46,106 nt of DNA, taken from positions 1 to 46,106 of the forward strand of contig CBIHON010000042.1 in assembly GCA_966211965.1 (NCBI GenBank), in the 5' to 3' direction. The stretch comes from CBIHON01 sp966211965. GTDB taxonomy: Bacteria > Pseudomonadota > Gammaproteobacteria > Burkholderiales > Burkholderiaceae_D. The notes below the pieces were generated by a model, which was not told the DNA's origin, did not search any database, and was given only the letters and a program-made list of their open reading frames with translations. Made by a program: the position numbers and the translations under genes. Shown here in pieces: positions 27,401-36,671 of this stretch. Every line of letters starts with the position of its first letter. Position 1 is the stretch's first letter.

Positions 27401-30400
27401 GCTTGTGCCACGATCGTGGTCGGATCGGTGGCGGTATTGTTGGCGCCAATAACCGTTTCGCCGCCGCCGCTGACGGTTGCCGTATTGGTGAGCGGCGAAC
27501 CGGCGTTGGCTGCCACGCTCACGGTCAATGTGATGGATGGGTAACTCGCGCCCGGCGCCAGCGCATCGCTGCGGGTGCAGGTGAGCGAAGCCAGGACGCA
27601 AGTCCAGCCGCTGCCGCTCATCGCAGTTGCGCTCAGGCCGGCCGGTAAGGTATCGGCGACCGTGACGGTGCCGACGCTCGCGCCGTTGCCGGCGTTGCTG
27701 ACGGTGAGCTGATAGGCCGCACCGCTCTGGCCGCGGGTGAAGTTGCCGGTATGCGATTTGGTTATTGCCAGATCGGGGGGCGTCGGCGCGGCCGGTGGAC
27801 GGAATCCGACCGGCGTCGTGGCGGTGCCGCCCGAAATCACGGTTACGGTTTGCGGATTGTTCGCCGTGGTCAGCGTATAGCCGGCCGGCATGCCGACACT
27901 GGCAGAAGTCGAGCCGGTCGGTACGGTGATCGAGTAATTGCCGCTGGCATCGGTGGTGCCGTTCGCCGTGCCGGCGGTACTGGTGGTGATGGTCACCGCA
28001 AGTCCTGCCAGATTGCTTTCGCCGGCGTCTTGCACACCGTTGCCGTTGTCGTCGCTGAAGACGTGGCCGGTGATGGCGGCGCTGGCTGCGTTGACGATGG
28101 TCGGATCGCTGGCCGAATTATTGGCCGTATTGGTTTCACCGCCGCCGCTAACCGCCGCCGTATTGGTCAACGGCGTCGCGGCGTTGCCGGCAACCGTGAC
28201 CGTCACGGTGATTGCCGGATAACTGGAGGATGCGGCCAGCGCATCATTGCGTGTGCATGTGACTGTGAGCAGCACGCAAGTCCAGCCGGTACCGCTGATC
28301 CCGGTTGCCGTCAGGCCGGCCGGGAGCGTATCGACAACGCTGACCAGGGCATTGGTCGCGGCGTTGCCGCTATTGGTGACGGTGAGCGTATATGTCGCGC
28401 CGGTTTGCCCTTGGGTGAAATTGCCTGTGTGGCTCTTGGTCAGGGTGAGATCGGGCGCCGGTGCGACATAGCCGAAGTTCTTGACCACGTTGCTGCCGTT
28501 GGGCACGGTAACCGTGGCCGGATCGGTGAAGCCGGCGCCCAGCGCCACGCCGCCCGGCAGATCCGCATCGATGACATCGACGCTGGCGCTGCCGGCCGCC
28601 ACGACGCGGCTGAAGTAGCCGGAGGCATCGGTGGTGACGGTGTACAGGATGGTGGAGCTGTCGGTGATGCTGACCCTGATGCCGGTCAGCGGCGTATCGG
28701 TCGCGGCATCGTAGCTGCCGTTATTGTTGTTGTCCTTGAATACGTAGCCTTCCACCACGCCGGTGCCGGCGGCCAGGATCGTAACGTCTTCCGCTGTCGT
28801 GACCAGCGGATCGAAGGCGACCGTGCTGGCCGTCGGCGTGGCGCCTGCCGCGTTTTGATAGGTGGCGGCGCCGGCGGAGGCTGCGATGTTGGCGACGAAA
28901 CTGACGCTCAGCTTTTTGCCGGCTTGAATCGTGAACCCGGTCCAAGCCAGGGCCGCATCGCCGACGGTGGGCGAACTGACGGCGGTGGCCGCGACGCCGT
29001 CGTTCAGGATCGAAGTGGTGGAGGCATAGCTGAAGCCGGTCGGCATGGTGTCGGTCACGTTGACCCCGGCGATGGCCGAGCCCGAGGTGTTTTCGACGTC
29101 GATGACGTAGTTCGCAGTGCCGCCGGCATTGCTGGTCGGCGTGGATGTGCGCTTGGTGACCTTCAGGCCGCCGACCGAGGTGGTGGTGCTGGCGTTGGCC
29201 GTGTTGCAGGCGGCGCAGGTGATCGACGCGTTATTGGTCAGGGGGCCGGTCGCGGTCGGCATGGCGATGACTTGCACGGTGGCGCCGCCGCCGGCGTCGA
29301 TGTCGCCGAGATTCCAGGTCACGGTTCCCGAGCTGTTGACGCCGCCGCCGGAGGCCGAGATAAAGCTGAGGCCGGCAGGCAGGGTGTCGGTCAGGGTGAC
29401 CGCACTTGCCTTGGCGTCGCCGGTATTTTGATAGCTCAAGCCATAGACCAGGCTGGCGGTCACGCTGCTGCCGGAGGTGGCCGTGATCGAGGTGTCGACC
29501 GTGAGGGTGGTGGCGGTCTTGGCAGTTACCAGTGCGGTGGTGCCGCCGGCCTTGACGTATTGGCCGACGCTGATCTGGCTGGTGTCGTTGACGAACAGGG
29601 TCGTACCGCTTGCCGCCTGGCTCAGTGTGGCGGCCGGATAGGCAACCTGGCTTGGCGCAGTTTTCGACAGCGTCAGGACCGGCGCGGCGCTGGCGCCTGC
29701 GGTCGCACTGGCAGTGGTGGCCGGCGCATTGGCGGCGGTGGCGCTGGCGTTGTTGGTGATCGTGGTGTTGCCGGCAGCAAGGGTGCCGACGGTCGCCTTG
29801 AAACTCAGCGTTGCGCTGCCCGCTGCGGCAAGCGTGCCGACATTGAAGACCACACGGTTATTGATCGTATCGAAGGCGCCGGTGCCGGCCGTGGCGGTGA
29901 TGGTGCCTTGATAGGAGGTGTTTGCCGGAATCGGGTCGAGCACCACGACGTTGCTTGCCGATGCGTTGCCGTTGTTGGTGACGGTCATGCTGTAGGTGAT
30001 GGTGTCGCCTGCTTTCAGACCGGTGTTGGGCGTAGCTGTTTTGCTTAGTGTCAGGTTCGGGTTGCCGTTGATGCTGACGTTGACGGTATTGCTGGTTACC
30101 ACCGCGACGCCGGTGGCGCTGGTGGTGGCAGTGTCGGGGATGACGGTCACGCCTGCCGGCAAGCCGGTGCTGCCGGCGGCCATGGTAAAGGTGTAGGATG
30201 CCGATGCGCCTATGGCCAGCGTGCCGACGTTCCAGCCCAGCGTGCCGGCGGTGTTGGTACAGCCGGTGCAGGTGCCATACACGTAGTAGCTGGCGCCCGG
30301 CGTGACATCCGAGATCACGACATTGGAGGCGCTGGCGGTGCCGATGTTCACGACGGTCACGGTGTAGGTCACGGTGTCGCCGGGTCTGGCGGTGGTTCGA

Positions 30401-33400
30401 TCGGCAGCCAGGCTGATTGCCAGGGCCGGTGTGCCGCCACCGCCGGTGCTGCCGCCGCGTCCGGTGATGCCTGTGAGCGCGGTCGCGGTCACCGCCGCGG
30501 TCTGCGTGCTGGAGAGCGAGGCGCTATTGGTGACGCTGGTGATGTTGGCTGCGAGCGGGTTGTCTACGGTGGCGTTGATTATCAGGGTGCCGGAACCTCC
30601 CGCCGCGACCGTGCCGGCCGCCGCGCCGCTGGAATTGACGCTGAAGGTATAGGGATTGCTGCCGGTGGGTGTGGCCGCGCTGCCGTTCAAGGTTGCGCTG
30701 GCATAGGTAAGGCCGGTTGGCAGGGTATCGACGATTTGCGCGCCGGTGGCGGCGGCGTTTTGGCTGGTGTTGGAAAAATTCACCGTGTATGCCAGCGTAT
30801 CGCCGGCGGCGGCGTTCACCTTGTCGACCACCTTGGTCAGCGTCAGATTTGGCGGCGGCGGCGCGCACAGACTCACCGTGCTGCCGGTCGAGTTCACTGT
30901 CAGGATGATGTCGGGCGTCTTGTTGGTGGTATTGTTCAGCGCCGACACCACCCACAACAGACGGTGTCCCAAAGCCAGTGAACCGGTCAATGTCGCCCCG
31001 GTCAAGGTGATCGGCGGCGTCGGGGTGCCGGTGTCGGTATGGGTAGCCGTTCCCAGCAGCGTGGTGGCGCCGTTGCCGGGGTTGTAGTCGTAGATCTTGA
31101 CGTTGAGGGTGACGCTGGAGGTGGATGGATTGGCCTTGGTGTAATTCAGCGTGCCGTTCAAGGTCGAGGTGCCGCCGGTGAAGTCGATCAGAGAAGTCGA
31201 AGCCGGGTCTTGGTAAAAGCGCGCAATTTCCGTTTCAGCGCTTACCGGAATCTGCAACTGCGAGATGGTCGCGGTTGCGCCGGTCGGCGTCGTGGTGTTG
31301 GCAAGGTTTTGCGTGCCCGAAGACCCGACATTGCCCGTCGTGTTGGTGAAGTAGTAATTTGAGCAGGTCGACCCGGTTTGCGAGACGCCGATGGTCGACG
31401 TAGCCGTGACCGGCGTGCCGTTGCCGCTCCAGGTGACGGACGCGGTATTGGTCTGCGGATTGCTTGGCGCGGCATACGGATTGTCCGCCTTCAGCGTCAC
31501 GCTGACGGAGCCGCTGGCGCCGACCGTCACCGAACCGATATTCCATGTCATGGTGCCGCCGCTTCCCACCGACGGAGGGGAGGTCGGCGAGCCGGTTGAC
31601 GATACATAGGTGAAGCCGCTGGGAATCACATCGGTAATGACAACCGAACTGGCCGTGTTGGAGCCGTTGTTTGCATAGGAAATGGTGAAGGTCACATTGC
31701 TGCCCGGCGCCACCAGCGACGTGCTGGCGGTTTTTTGCAAGACGATGTTGGGATGCGGCACATTGACCGCGATGGTGCTGGTCGCAGTCTTGGTGACAGG
31801 ATTGTTGCCGGGGTCGGTGGCCGACAGGGTCGCACTGTTGGCGAGCGAGGCGCTGCTGTAATTGGTATTGACAGTCACTCTCAGTGTCGCGCTGCCGCTG
31901 GCGCCTCCGGCCAAGGTGCCCAAGGTCCAGGTCACGGTGCCGGCAGTGTTGCTGCAAGCGCTGCCGCCCGTGCAACTCACATAGGTCACGCCGGCAGGCA
32001 AAACATCACTGATGGTGGCGCCGGTGACGCTGACCGTCGAATCGTTTGAATATGCCAGCGTATAGACGAGCTGGGTGGTGCCGTCGGGATCGATAAGATA
32101 CACGTTCGGCGTCTTGCTGAGCGATACGCGCGCCGAATCGACCGCGATCGAGACCGGGGCGCTGCTCAAGGTGCCGAAGCTGGTCGTCGCGCTGGCGCTG
32201 TTGTTGTAGCTGCCTGGCGTGGCTGGGGCGGTAGTGCGGAAAGTGAGCGTTGCGCTGCCGGCGGAGGCGATGGTGACCGGTGCCGCAAAGGTCCAGGTCA
32301 AGGTGCCGGAGGCGCCGTTGCCAGGGCCGGTAGTGACGCTGGGCGCCAGCGTGCCGCTCAGGGCCGGGACGTTCGAAAACGTAAATCCCGCCGGCAGCAC
32401 ATCGTCCAACTGGCTCAGCGTGATGGCGTTGCCCAGCGGGTTGGTCACCGTGAGGGTGAAATCGACCGCGCCCGTCGCTGCCACATTACTGACGCTGGCG
32501 CTCTTGGTCAGCGTCGGCGCCTGGCCGCAGGTGTTGAGGGCGACGCCGATCAGCGCGGTTTGTGCGCCGGTGACGTTCGGATTGCCCCACCAGTTTTCCG
32601 TACCGGAGGTGGTCATCACTGGAGAATGTGTCGGCACCGCAGCGTAGGATGTGCCGCCGACATAGATACGGTTGCTGGCGTCGCCGACCACGTAGGACAG
32701 GGTTCGGTTGTCTACTCCACTGGCCGTCATGCCGTCGTCCACCTTGGTATTGTCGTCAACCGCCTGGACACCGATCAGATATTGGCCTTTTGCCAGGCTG
32801 CTGGCATCCCAACTAGCGGTCCAGATGTTCAGGCTGCCGGTCTTGAGCGTCGCATTGGCAGCAAAGGTCCAGGCATTGCCGTCGTCGTCCAGGCCATTGC
32901 CGTTGGCGTCATAGTAGTAGTAAAACTTGACGGCCTTGACCGTAGGCGTCACGACACCGCCGATCACCGCAAGCGTGTCCTGCACCTTGGCCGTCAAGCT
33001 GTAGTTTCCCGGACATGAGGTCGGGGCGGTGCCGGTGACGCTCGATACGATAGGCTGGGAGTAGGGGGCGCTTTGATTGAACGAAACGTAGTCGCCGAAG
33101 GGCGCCGGCTTGGCCGCTTCGCCGATCCAATCCTTGTTGATGGCGCAATCCTTTTGGAACGGATTGTTGAGACTGTTGGCGGTGCAAAACACCATTGAAA
33201 TCGGCGTGGTGCGCACGATCTTCGGCCCGCCCTGCCTGGATGCGTCGAGCATTGCCACCGGAATCTGGTAATCGATGAAATACTCATTGCAAGGACTGCT
33301 GCTTACCAGCTTGGCGCGCGTGGTTCCATAGTCCCAGGTGGTCTCGCCCGAGCCGTTCGGCCAACTGGTGTCGGGCGTCAGGCTGTTGTGGAAGTTGAGT

Positions 33401-34095
33401 ATCTTGTTGGTCGTCGTGCCGGCATTGCCGTCGATGAAAGCCGTGGGATTATGCCCAAGCAGCTTGACATTGGTCGGATCGCCGACATAATCGAGCGATT
33501 GCGTGGCACGCTTGCTCCAGATTCCGGCAATCCGGTCGATCGCCACCGAAGGTGCGCCCGAGGAGCCGTCCAGATGCGCCGCCAGATCCAGATAACCATC
33601 GCCGTCCACATCGAACAACACCGACCACAAAGCCGAATTCCAGGGATCGGTTGCGCCGAAATTGCCTGCGGACGGGCCGGTAGCGTAGGTGTTGGCTATC
33701 TGTTCCACGCGCCAGCGGAACATGATCACATCCTGGCTGGCAGTGGCCCCCTGGCGCAGCGAATAGTAGATGCTTGGTTTCGATTTGTCGGTGCAGGATG
33801 ATGAAATATTGACGTAGTTTTGCGGCGCCGTGCCTCCGTTGGACGGGTCCTGGGTGCGCGGGTCGTTGATATTGTTCTGGAAGCGCATGTAGGGCAGCCA
33901 GTCGCCGCAGGTCGCGCCGCAGTTGGATGGCAGCGCCGGTTCGTTAGGCCATGCGACCGGGGCATAATGGACCGCCGCGCCGGCGCCGCCGTCCCAATAC
34001 GGCGGATAGGGATCAGGGAAGGCCGAGGTGCTCAGCAATGCCGAAATAAGAGCGAAAGAAGCGCTGACATATTTGGCAATCTTGATTTTTTTCAT
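24406..34095 (-). CDS. Giant secreted DUF11 / SdrD-B repeat protein with IPTL-CTERM sorting signal
   Basis: A 3229-residue exported protein. It has a signal peptide (about 1-26). A unique N-terminal region (about 27-530) includes the acidic Asp/Gly loops DVDGDGYLDLAAH and DANGNGLDDDGN. About ten DUF11-type beta-sandwich repeats follow, each opening with a L-T-K/S segment and a TVTN-like strand. Four SdrD-B/Cna-B-like domains have Asp/Asn-rich loops (near 1780 FKDNNNNGSYD, 2015, 2238, 2392). Three near-identical Cys-containing repeats (about 2680-3066, DUF7933-like) precede one more sandwich. The end is IPTLSPEAL, a hydrophobic helix and HARRSR, an IPTL-CTERM signal processed by exosortase H. 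A filamentous adhesin or surface-layer component is likely. xrtH at 37931 is the probable processing enzyme. Confidence 0.9.
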   Translation of the reverse strand: MKKIKIAKYVSASFALISALLSTSAFPDPYPPYWDGGAGAAVHYAPVAWPNEPALPSNCGATCGDWLPYMRFQNNINDPRTQDPSNGGTAPQNYVNISSSCTDKSKPSIYYSLRQGATASQDVIMFRWRVEQIANTYATGPSAGNFGATDPWNSALWSVLFDVDGDGYLDLAAHLDGSSGAPSVAIDRIAGIWSKRATQSLDYVGDPTNVKLLGHNPTAFIDGNAGTTTNKILNFHNSLTPDTSWPNGSGETTWDYGTTRAKLVSSSPCNEYFIDYQIPVAMLDASRQGGPKIVRTTPISMVFCTANSLNNPFQKDCAINKDWIGEAAKPAPFGDYVSFNQSAPYSQPIVSSVTGTAPTSCPGNYSLTAKVQDTLAVIGGVVTPTVKAVKFYYYYDANGNGLDDDGNAWTFAANATLKTGSLNIWTASWDASSLAKGQYLIGVQAVDDNTKVDDGMTASGVDNRTLSYVVGDASNRIYVGGTSYAAVPTHSPVMTTSGTENWWGNPNVTGAQTALIGVALNTCGQAPTLTKSASVSNVAATGAVDFTLTVTNPLGNAITLSQLDDVLPAGFTFSNVPALSGTLAPSVTTGPGNGASGTLTWTFAAPVTIASAGSATLTFRTTAPATPGSYNNSASATTSFGTLSSAPVSIAVDSARVSLSKTPNVYLIDPDGTTQLVYTLAYSNDSTVSVTGATISDVLPAGVTYVSCTGGSACSNTAGTVTWTLGTLAGGASGSATLRVTVNTNYSSASLANSATLSATDPGNNPVTKTATSTIAVNVPHPNIVLQKTASTSLVAPGSNVTFTISYANNGSNTASSVVITDVIPSGFTYVSSTGSPTSPPSVGSGGTMTWNIGSVTVGASGSVSVTLKADNPYAAPSNPQTNTASVTWSGNGTPVTATSTIGVSQTGSTCSNYYFTNTTGNVGSSGTQNLANTTTPTGATATISQLQIPVSAETEIARFYQDPASTSLIDFTGGTSTLNGTLNYTKANPSTSSVTLNVKIYDYNPGNGATTLLGTATHTDTGTPTPPITLTGATLTGSLALGHRLLWVVSALNNTTNKTPDIILTVNSTGSTVSLCAPPPPNLTLTKVVDKVNAAAGDTLAYTVNFSNTSQNAAATGAQIVDTLPTGLTYASATLNGSAATPTGSNPYTFSVNSSGAAAGTVAAGGSGTLIINATVDNPLAANITSVTNSASLSSTQTAAVTATALTGITGRGGSTGGGGTPALAISLAADRTTARPGDTVTYTVTVVNIGTASASNVVISDVTPGASYYVYGTCTGCTNTAGTLGWNVGTLAIGASASYTFTMAAGSTGLPAGVTVIPDTATTSATGVAVVTSNTVNVSINGNPNLTLSKTATPNTGLKAGDTITYSMTVTNNGNASASNVVVLDPIPANTSYQGTITATAGTGAFDTINNRVVFNVGTLAAAGSATLSFKATVGTLAAGNTTITNNASATAANAPATTASATAGASAAPVLTLSKTAPSQVAYPAATLSQAASGTTLFVNDTSQISVGQYVKAGGTTALVTAKTATTLTVDTSITATSGSSVTASLVYGLSYQNTGDAKASAVTLTDTLPAGLSFISASGGGVNSSGTVTWNLGDIDAGGGATVQVIAMPTATGPLTNNASITCAACNTANASTTTSVGGLKVTKRTSTPTSNAGGTANYVIDVENTSGSAIAGVNVTDTMPTGFSYASTTSILNDGVAATAVSSPTVGDAALAWTGFTIQAGKKLSVSFVANIAASAGAATYQNAAGATPTASTVAFDPLVTTAEDVTILAAGTGVVEGYVFKDNNNNGSYDAATDTPLTGIRVSITDSSTILYTVTTDASGYFSRVVAAGSASVDVIDADLPGGVALGAGFTDPATVTVPNGSNVVKNFGYVAPAPDLTLTKSHTGNFTQGQTGATYTLTVTNSGNAATNALVSVVDTLPAGLTATGISGTGWTCVLLTVTCTRNDALAASSSYPAITVTVTVAGNAATPLTNTAAVSGGGETNTANNSASDPTIVNAASAAITGHVFSDDNGNGVQDAGESNLAGLAVTITTSTAGTANGTTDASGNYSITVPTGSTSASVGMPAGYTLTTANNPQTVTVISGGTATTPVGFRPPAAPTPPDLAITKSHTGNFTRGQSGAAYQLTVSNAGNGASVGTVTVADTLPAGLSATAMSGSGWTCVLASLTCTRSDALAPGASYPSITLTVSVAANAGSPLTNTATVSGGGETVIGANNTATDPTTIVAQATGTLSGFVFADANDNGSKDSGEAGIPNVRITLSGTVASGGVDVCTVLPSCVATSDSSGAFAFANVPAGTYKLVENQNDVLLVLDSTNNPRYTDGKETAGIAGGSVDNTYFGGQDAYNTIDNIALTSTVLANSGGNVGGYLFGERLRPNTNLVLKPPIVSGYIWMDRKHDRSRPPASTEGQEGWTVTLTASTGATICVATSDANGFYQFDNLHCPGYEASGLPTSASLGGATFSISFSKPSNRMPNMATSGGGAGTAGTGQITGVTLKANDEVTEQNLPLDPSGIIYNSATRLPVNGATIVISGPAGFNPATDLVGGAAAQTQVTGADGLYSFFLQNAFPSGTYTLTVTSPAGYLAAPSTLIPACSGTINIMAAPNPALIQGSNAQPPIGTMPHDPAACPASSAGFATVAPFTAAQSTTQYYTRILITNGVSAPTLNNHIPLDPVPVPPTVTKSFSAASILQGTNATLTLSLGNSNASALTLSQAFTDNLPAGMSVATPAAIGGNCTMANVTAAAGSSSITYANGALIPVGGCTITVAVTAPVGCYTNTIPAAALNTNLGANPAAASAMLCVTQPGVAPTVTKSFSATSIVLGTNATLTLNLGNANALPITLMQPLTDALPAGLAVATPAAIGGSCAAASVSAVAGSTSISYANGAIIPAGGCTITVPVTSAAAGCYTNTIAAGALITTVGSNAAPTSAALCTTLPGTAPTIAKSFSAASIVLGTNATLTLNLGNSNATPVTLTQALTDNLPAGLILASPATIGGTCPAASVSAAAGGSSVRYASGASIPAGGCTITVPVTGSAAGCYTNTIPAGGLVTSAGSNPLATAANLCVTQPTCSGAVADVKTTIVVPSSARIGAPVSATVSFGNTGTATALGVTYSATLSGVVSNVSCSGAVCSYNSATGALTLSGLPGTLAPGESYVVTVNYISSAAGTVSLASSIATQSCQGTNFDPDTALGSTVIDNTVVDIPTLSPEALALLMLAIGMLAMMHARRSR
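24900..26062 (-). repeat. Three tandem coding repeats of about 390 bp in the giant gene
   Basis: Three consecutive copies encode about 130 residues each. They open PTVTKSFSAAS, PTVTKSFSATS and PTIAKSFSAAS, continue with GTNATLTL.LGN.NA and a DxLPAG strand, and hold regularly placed cysteines (IGG.C, GGCTITV, GCYTNTI, LCVTQ). The similarity between copies is much higher than between the DUF11 repeats elsewhere in the protein, which suggests recent duplication and possible copy-number variation. Confidence 0.85.
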
Positions 34096-34340
34096 GGGAA
34101 CGCCTGTCCGGACCGATTGTCCGCCGCAAGATAAGGATTTTTCGATTATCGCGGGTATTGCATTTTGACATCTTTGCTGGAGCGGATAAAACCTTTGCGC
34201 AATTCCATTTCGCCGTATTTTTATACGATGCAGGCTCCCGGTTTTCGAGGCGGCGGAAGGGAGCGGCCGGAAGTGATTTTCGGTAACTAAGAGAAAGTCA
34301 CCGGCGCGTTACTGGTGGTCCGGTACGTCGTCGGAATAAG
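34096..34340. other. Promoter-bearing gap upstream of the giant gene
   Basis: A 245-bp gap between the kinase stop and the giant-gene start. CGTAT-TTTT-ATACG (around 34212-34225) is a small dyad that also contains TATAAA on the coding strand of the giant gene, a possible -10. No convincing -35 or operator could be assigned, and no gene is seen. Confidence 0.3.
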
Positions 34341-36671
34341 CTATTTGCTCGCGGCCAGTTTTTCCAGTACGTTGAAATCAAGCGCTTTCAATGCCTGCTC
34401 GATCTGCGCTGTGTAGTTCGCTGATTCCGGGATGTCGCGCTTGATCGTGGCGACCCATTCCTCGATTTCAGTCACCGCGCCGTCCTCGACAAAGCGCAGC
34501 AGTTGTGCCATGCGCAGAGGAGGCACAGATAGGGCCGCAGGCAGCGCTTTTTCAGCGCCCGGGTCCGGGGTCGCACCAGATGCCGGAATCAAAAGCGAAG
34601 CGGGCTCCTCCTCATCCATAGCCGCACCCAGCCCATCCTTTGGCAGGGGCTGCACTTCGGATTCAGACGCCAATTCGAAGGGAAGGCGGAAATAAAACCG
34701 GCTGCCTTGCCCCAGCACGCTCGAAACCATCAGTTGACCGCCCATGCTGCTTACGATCAGGCGTGCAATGCTCAGGCCCAAGCCGACACCTTGCTTGCCG
34801 GTCGCTGCAGCGCCACGCTGGAACGGTTCGAAAATCCTGTCCCCATCGTCTTCCCCGATTCCGGCGCCGGTATCGCTGACCTGGAAACAGAGCCATACAC
34901 GGCCGGGCACTTCCGGCACTGTATGCTCGCTCTGCACCTCCAGCATGATTTCTCCGTCACATGTGAATTTCGCGGCATTTGACAACAGGTTCATCAATAC
35001 TTGGTGCAAGCGCTTGAGATCGGCTACGACAGCCGCAGGTAGTTGATCATCCGTTTGCAATACAAAGCGATTATGCTGCTGGATCGCCAGCACGGCGGCT
35101 TCCTCTGCCACTTCCTTCAAGAATGCGCGCAAGTCCGAAGGTTGGGCCGCCAAGGTCACACCTCGATAGCCGCTCTGCGCATATTCCAGCAATTCGTCGA
35201 TCAAGGCGAGTTGGCGCTGCGCGCTGTTTTCGATCGCAATCGGATGGCGTGCATCCCGCAGCCCGGCTTGGCGCCGTAACAGGCGCACGTGGCCGATGAT
35301 GGTTGCAAGGGGCGCGCGCAGATCATGACTGATATGCGCCAGCAGCGTGCTTTTTGCCTGGTTGGCCGATTCCGCTTGCCGTAGCGCGTCATGCAGTTCT
35401 TTGGTGCGCAATTGAACCGCCTGCTCCAACTGCTGCCGCTGCGCTTCCTTGGCCGACAAAATCCGGTTCTGCTCCGCCTCCGTCTTGCGCTGGTTCCGGA
35501 TCAAGGCCTCAATCATGGCTGCCAGCAGCAGCATCGCCGCCAGGATGGCCGAGATCGGAGGCGCATATTCGCTCAGCAGCGTCGGGACGTTCAGGCCGAG
35601 AAAGTCGAGATAGCGGCCGGCGGCGCCGGAGATCAGGATCAGGGTCGCCCCCAGGTAAAAGCCCGCATTTTCCAGGCCGCGTGCCAGGGCCAATACGCTC
35701 AGCGCCGTAGTCCCCAGCAGCGAAACAATCCCGAGCGCGACGCATGCGTTGGCGCCCTGCCGGTAATCGATAAACTGCGAGTAGGCAACAGCAGCCAACT
35801 GCAGGTAAATGGCCAACAGAAGGAGCGGGTCCCAGCGCCGCAGCGTGTGCCGCGTCTGTAAAAATTCGCGCATGAAGAAGATGCGCGCAATACTGGCCGC
35901 AGTGCTGAACACGGCGAGTGAATGGCTGCCCCAGATGGGCGAATTCGGCCACAGCAGCATAAAGCTATAACCCTTGGCGCCCATTTCGTACAGCAGGTAG
36001 GCAAGGAGACCTAAAGCATGAAATAAGAAGGAGCGCTGGCCGAATGAATAGAAGAGTATCAAGCCGCACAAGGCCAAGGCCCCCAGCCCGCCTAATTGCA
36101 AGCCATTGGACAAGGCGCTTTGCGCTTCCGCTGCACGGAAAGAGGACTCGCTCCAGAGTCGGGTTTCGACTGAAATCGAGGTTTCACTGGCAATGCGGAT
36201 ATAGGCGGTTATGGACTCGCCCGGCGCGAGACGGAAGGGAAAAACCGATTGCCGGTACTTCACCGGACGTAAGTCGAAGGGCTGGCCGCTGCCTCCTTCG
36301 AAATGCTGCCAACGCCCTTGGCGGAGCAGGTAAAGGCTGACCTTTTGCAAGCGCGGCGATCCGACTTCCAGCCACGGCGATATTTCTTTTTTTGTGGGAT
36401 TGACCAGTACCGCCCGGAGCCAGAATGCGGATTTCGAATAACCGAGATTCAAGGGCGTCCGGTCTACTTTGATGAAACGGCCGGCGCGCTCGGCATCCGC
36501 CAGGTCTTCAGGTCTCAGGGCGCCGCTCTTGTCTTCCAGCATATCGTGGTATGCCGGCAGCGCTACGCCATTCTCGTTGCCGGAAAGCCAAAACTCATCG
36601 GCGAACACCGGCTTTCCGAGTACGATCGACAGCAGCAAGCATGTGTGGAGCAAAAATGCGCGCAAGTTCAT
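34341..36671 (-). CDS. 7TMR-DISM histidine kinase
   Basis: A 776-residue membrane kinase. After a signal peptide (about 1-24, VFADEFW) comes a periplasmic 7TMR-DISMED2-like beta-rich sensor (about 30-175), seven membrane helices (about 190-395), a coiled coil (about 395-440), a HisKA domain with His449 in HISHDLRAPLATI, and an HATPase domain (NLLSNAAKF, DTGAGIGEDD, GVGLGLSIARL). A 90-residue tail follows. The DISM sensor class usually binds carbohydrates or other small ligands outside the cell. The start overlaps the stop of the AraC-type response regulator (ATGA), so the two form a two-component system. Its position between the giant IPTL protein and exosortase H suggests that it controls them (inferred). 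Confidence 0.9.
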   Translation of the reverse strand: MNLRAFLLHTCLLLSIVLGKPVFADEFWLSGNENGVALPAYHDMLEDKSGALRPEDLADAERAGRFIKVDRTPLNLGYSKSAFWLRAVLVNPTKKEISPWLEVGSPRLQKVSLYLLRQGRWQHFEGGSGQPFDLRPVKYRQSVFPFRLAPGESITAYIRIASETSISVETRLWSESSFRAAEAQSALSNGLQLGGLGALALCGLILFYSFGQRSFLFHALGLLAYLLYEMGAKGYSFMLLWPNSPIWGSHSLAVFSTAASIARIFFMREFLQTRHTLRRWDPLLLLAIYLQLAAVAYSQFIDYRQGANACVALGIVSLLGTTALSVLALARGLENAGFYLGATLILISGAAGRYLDFLGLNVPTLLSEYAPPISAILAAMLLLAAMIEALIRNQRKTEAEQNRILSAKEAQRQQLEQAVQLRTKELHDALRQAESANQAKSTLLAHISHDLRAPLATIIGHVRLLRRQAGLRDARHPIAIENSAQRQLALIDELLEYAQSGYRGVTLAAQPSDLRAFLKEVAEEAAVLAIQQHNRFVLQTDDQLPAAVVADLKRLHQVLMNLLSNAAKFTCDGEIMLEVQSEHTVPEVPGRVWLCFQVSDTGAGIGEDDGDRIFEPFQRGAAATGKQGVGLGLSIARLIVSSMGGQLMVSSVLGQGSRFYFRLPFELASESEVQPLPKDGLGAAMDEEEPASLLIPASGATPDPGAEKALPAALSVPPLRMAQLLRFVEDGAVTEIEEWVATIKRDIPESANYTAQIEQALKALDFNVLEKLAASK

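Noticed and set aside
26017..30048. Very long open frames (543 and 765 codons) on the plus strand opposite the giant gene
   Set aside because: They are rich in Arg/Gly, lack any recognisable domain and follow from the repetitive GC-biased codons of the giant gene on the other strand.
24406..34095. CRISPR-like or DNA-level tandem array within the repeats
   Set aside because: The repeats are in-frame protein domains of 80-130 residues with no short direct repeats and spacers.
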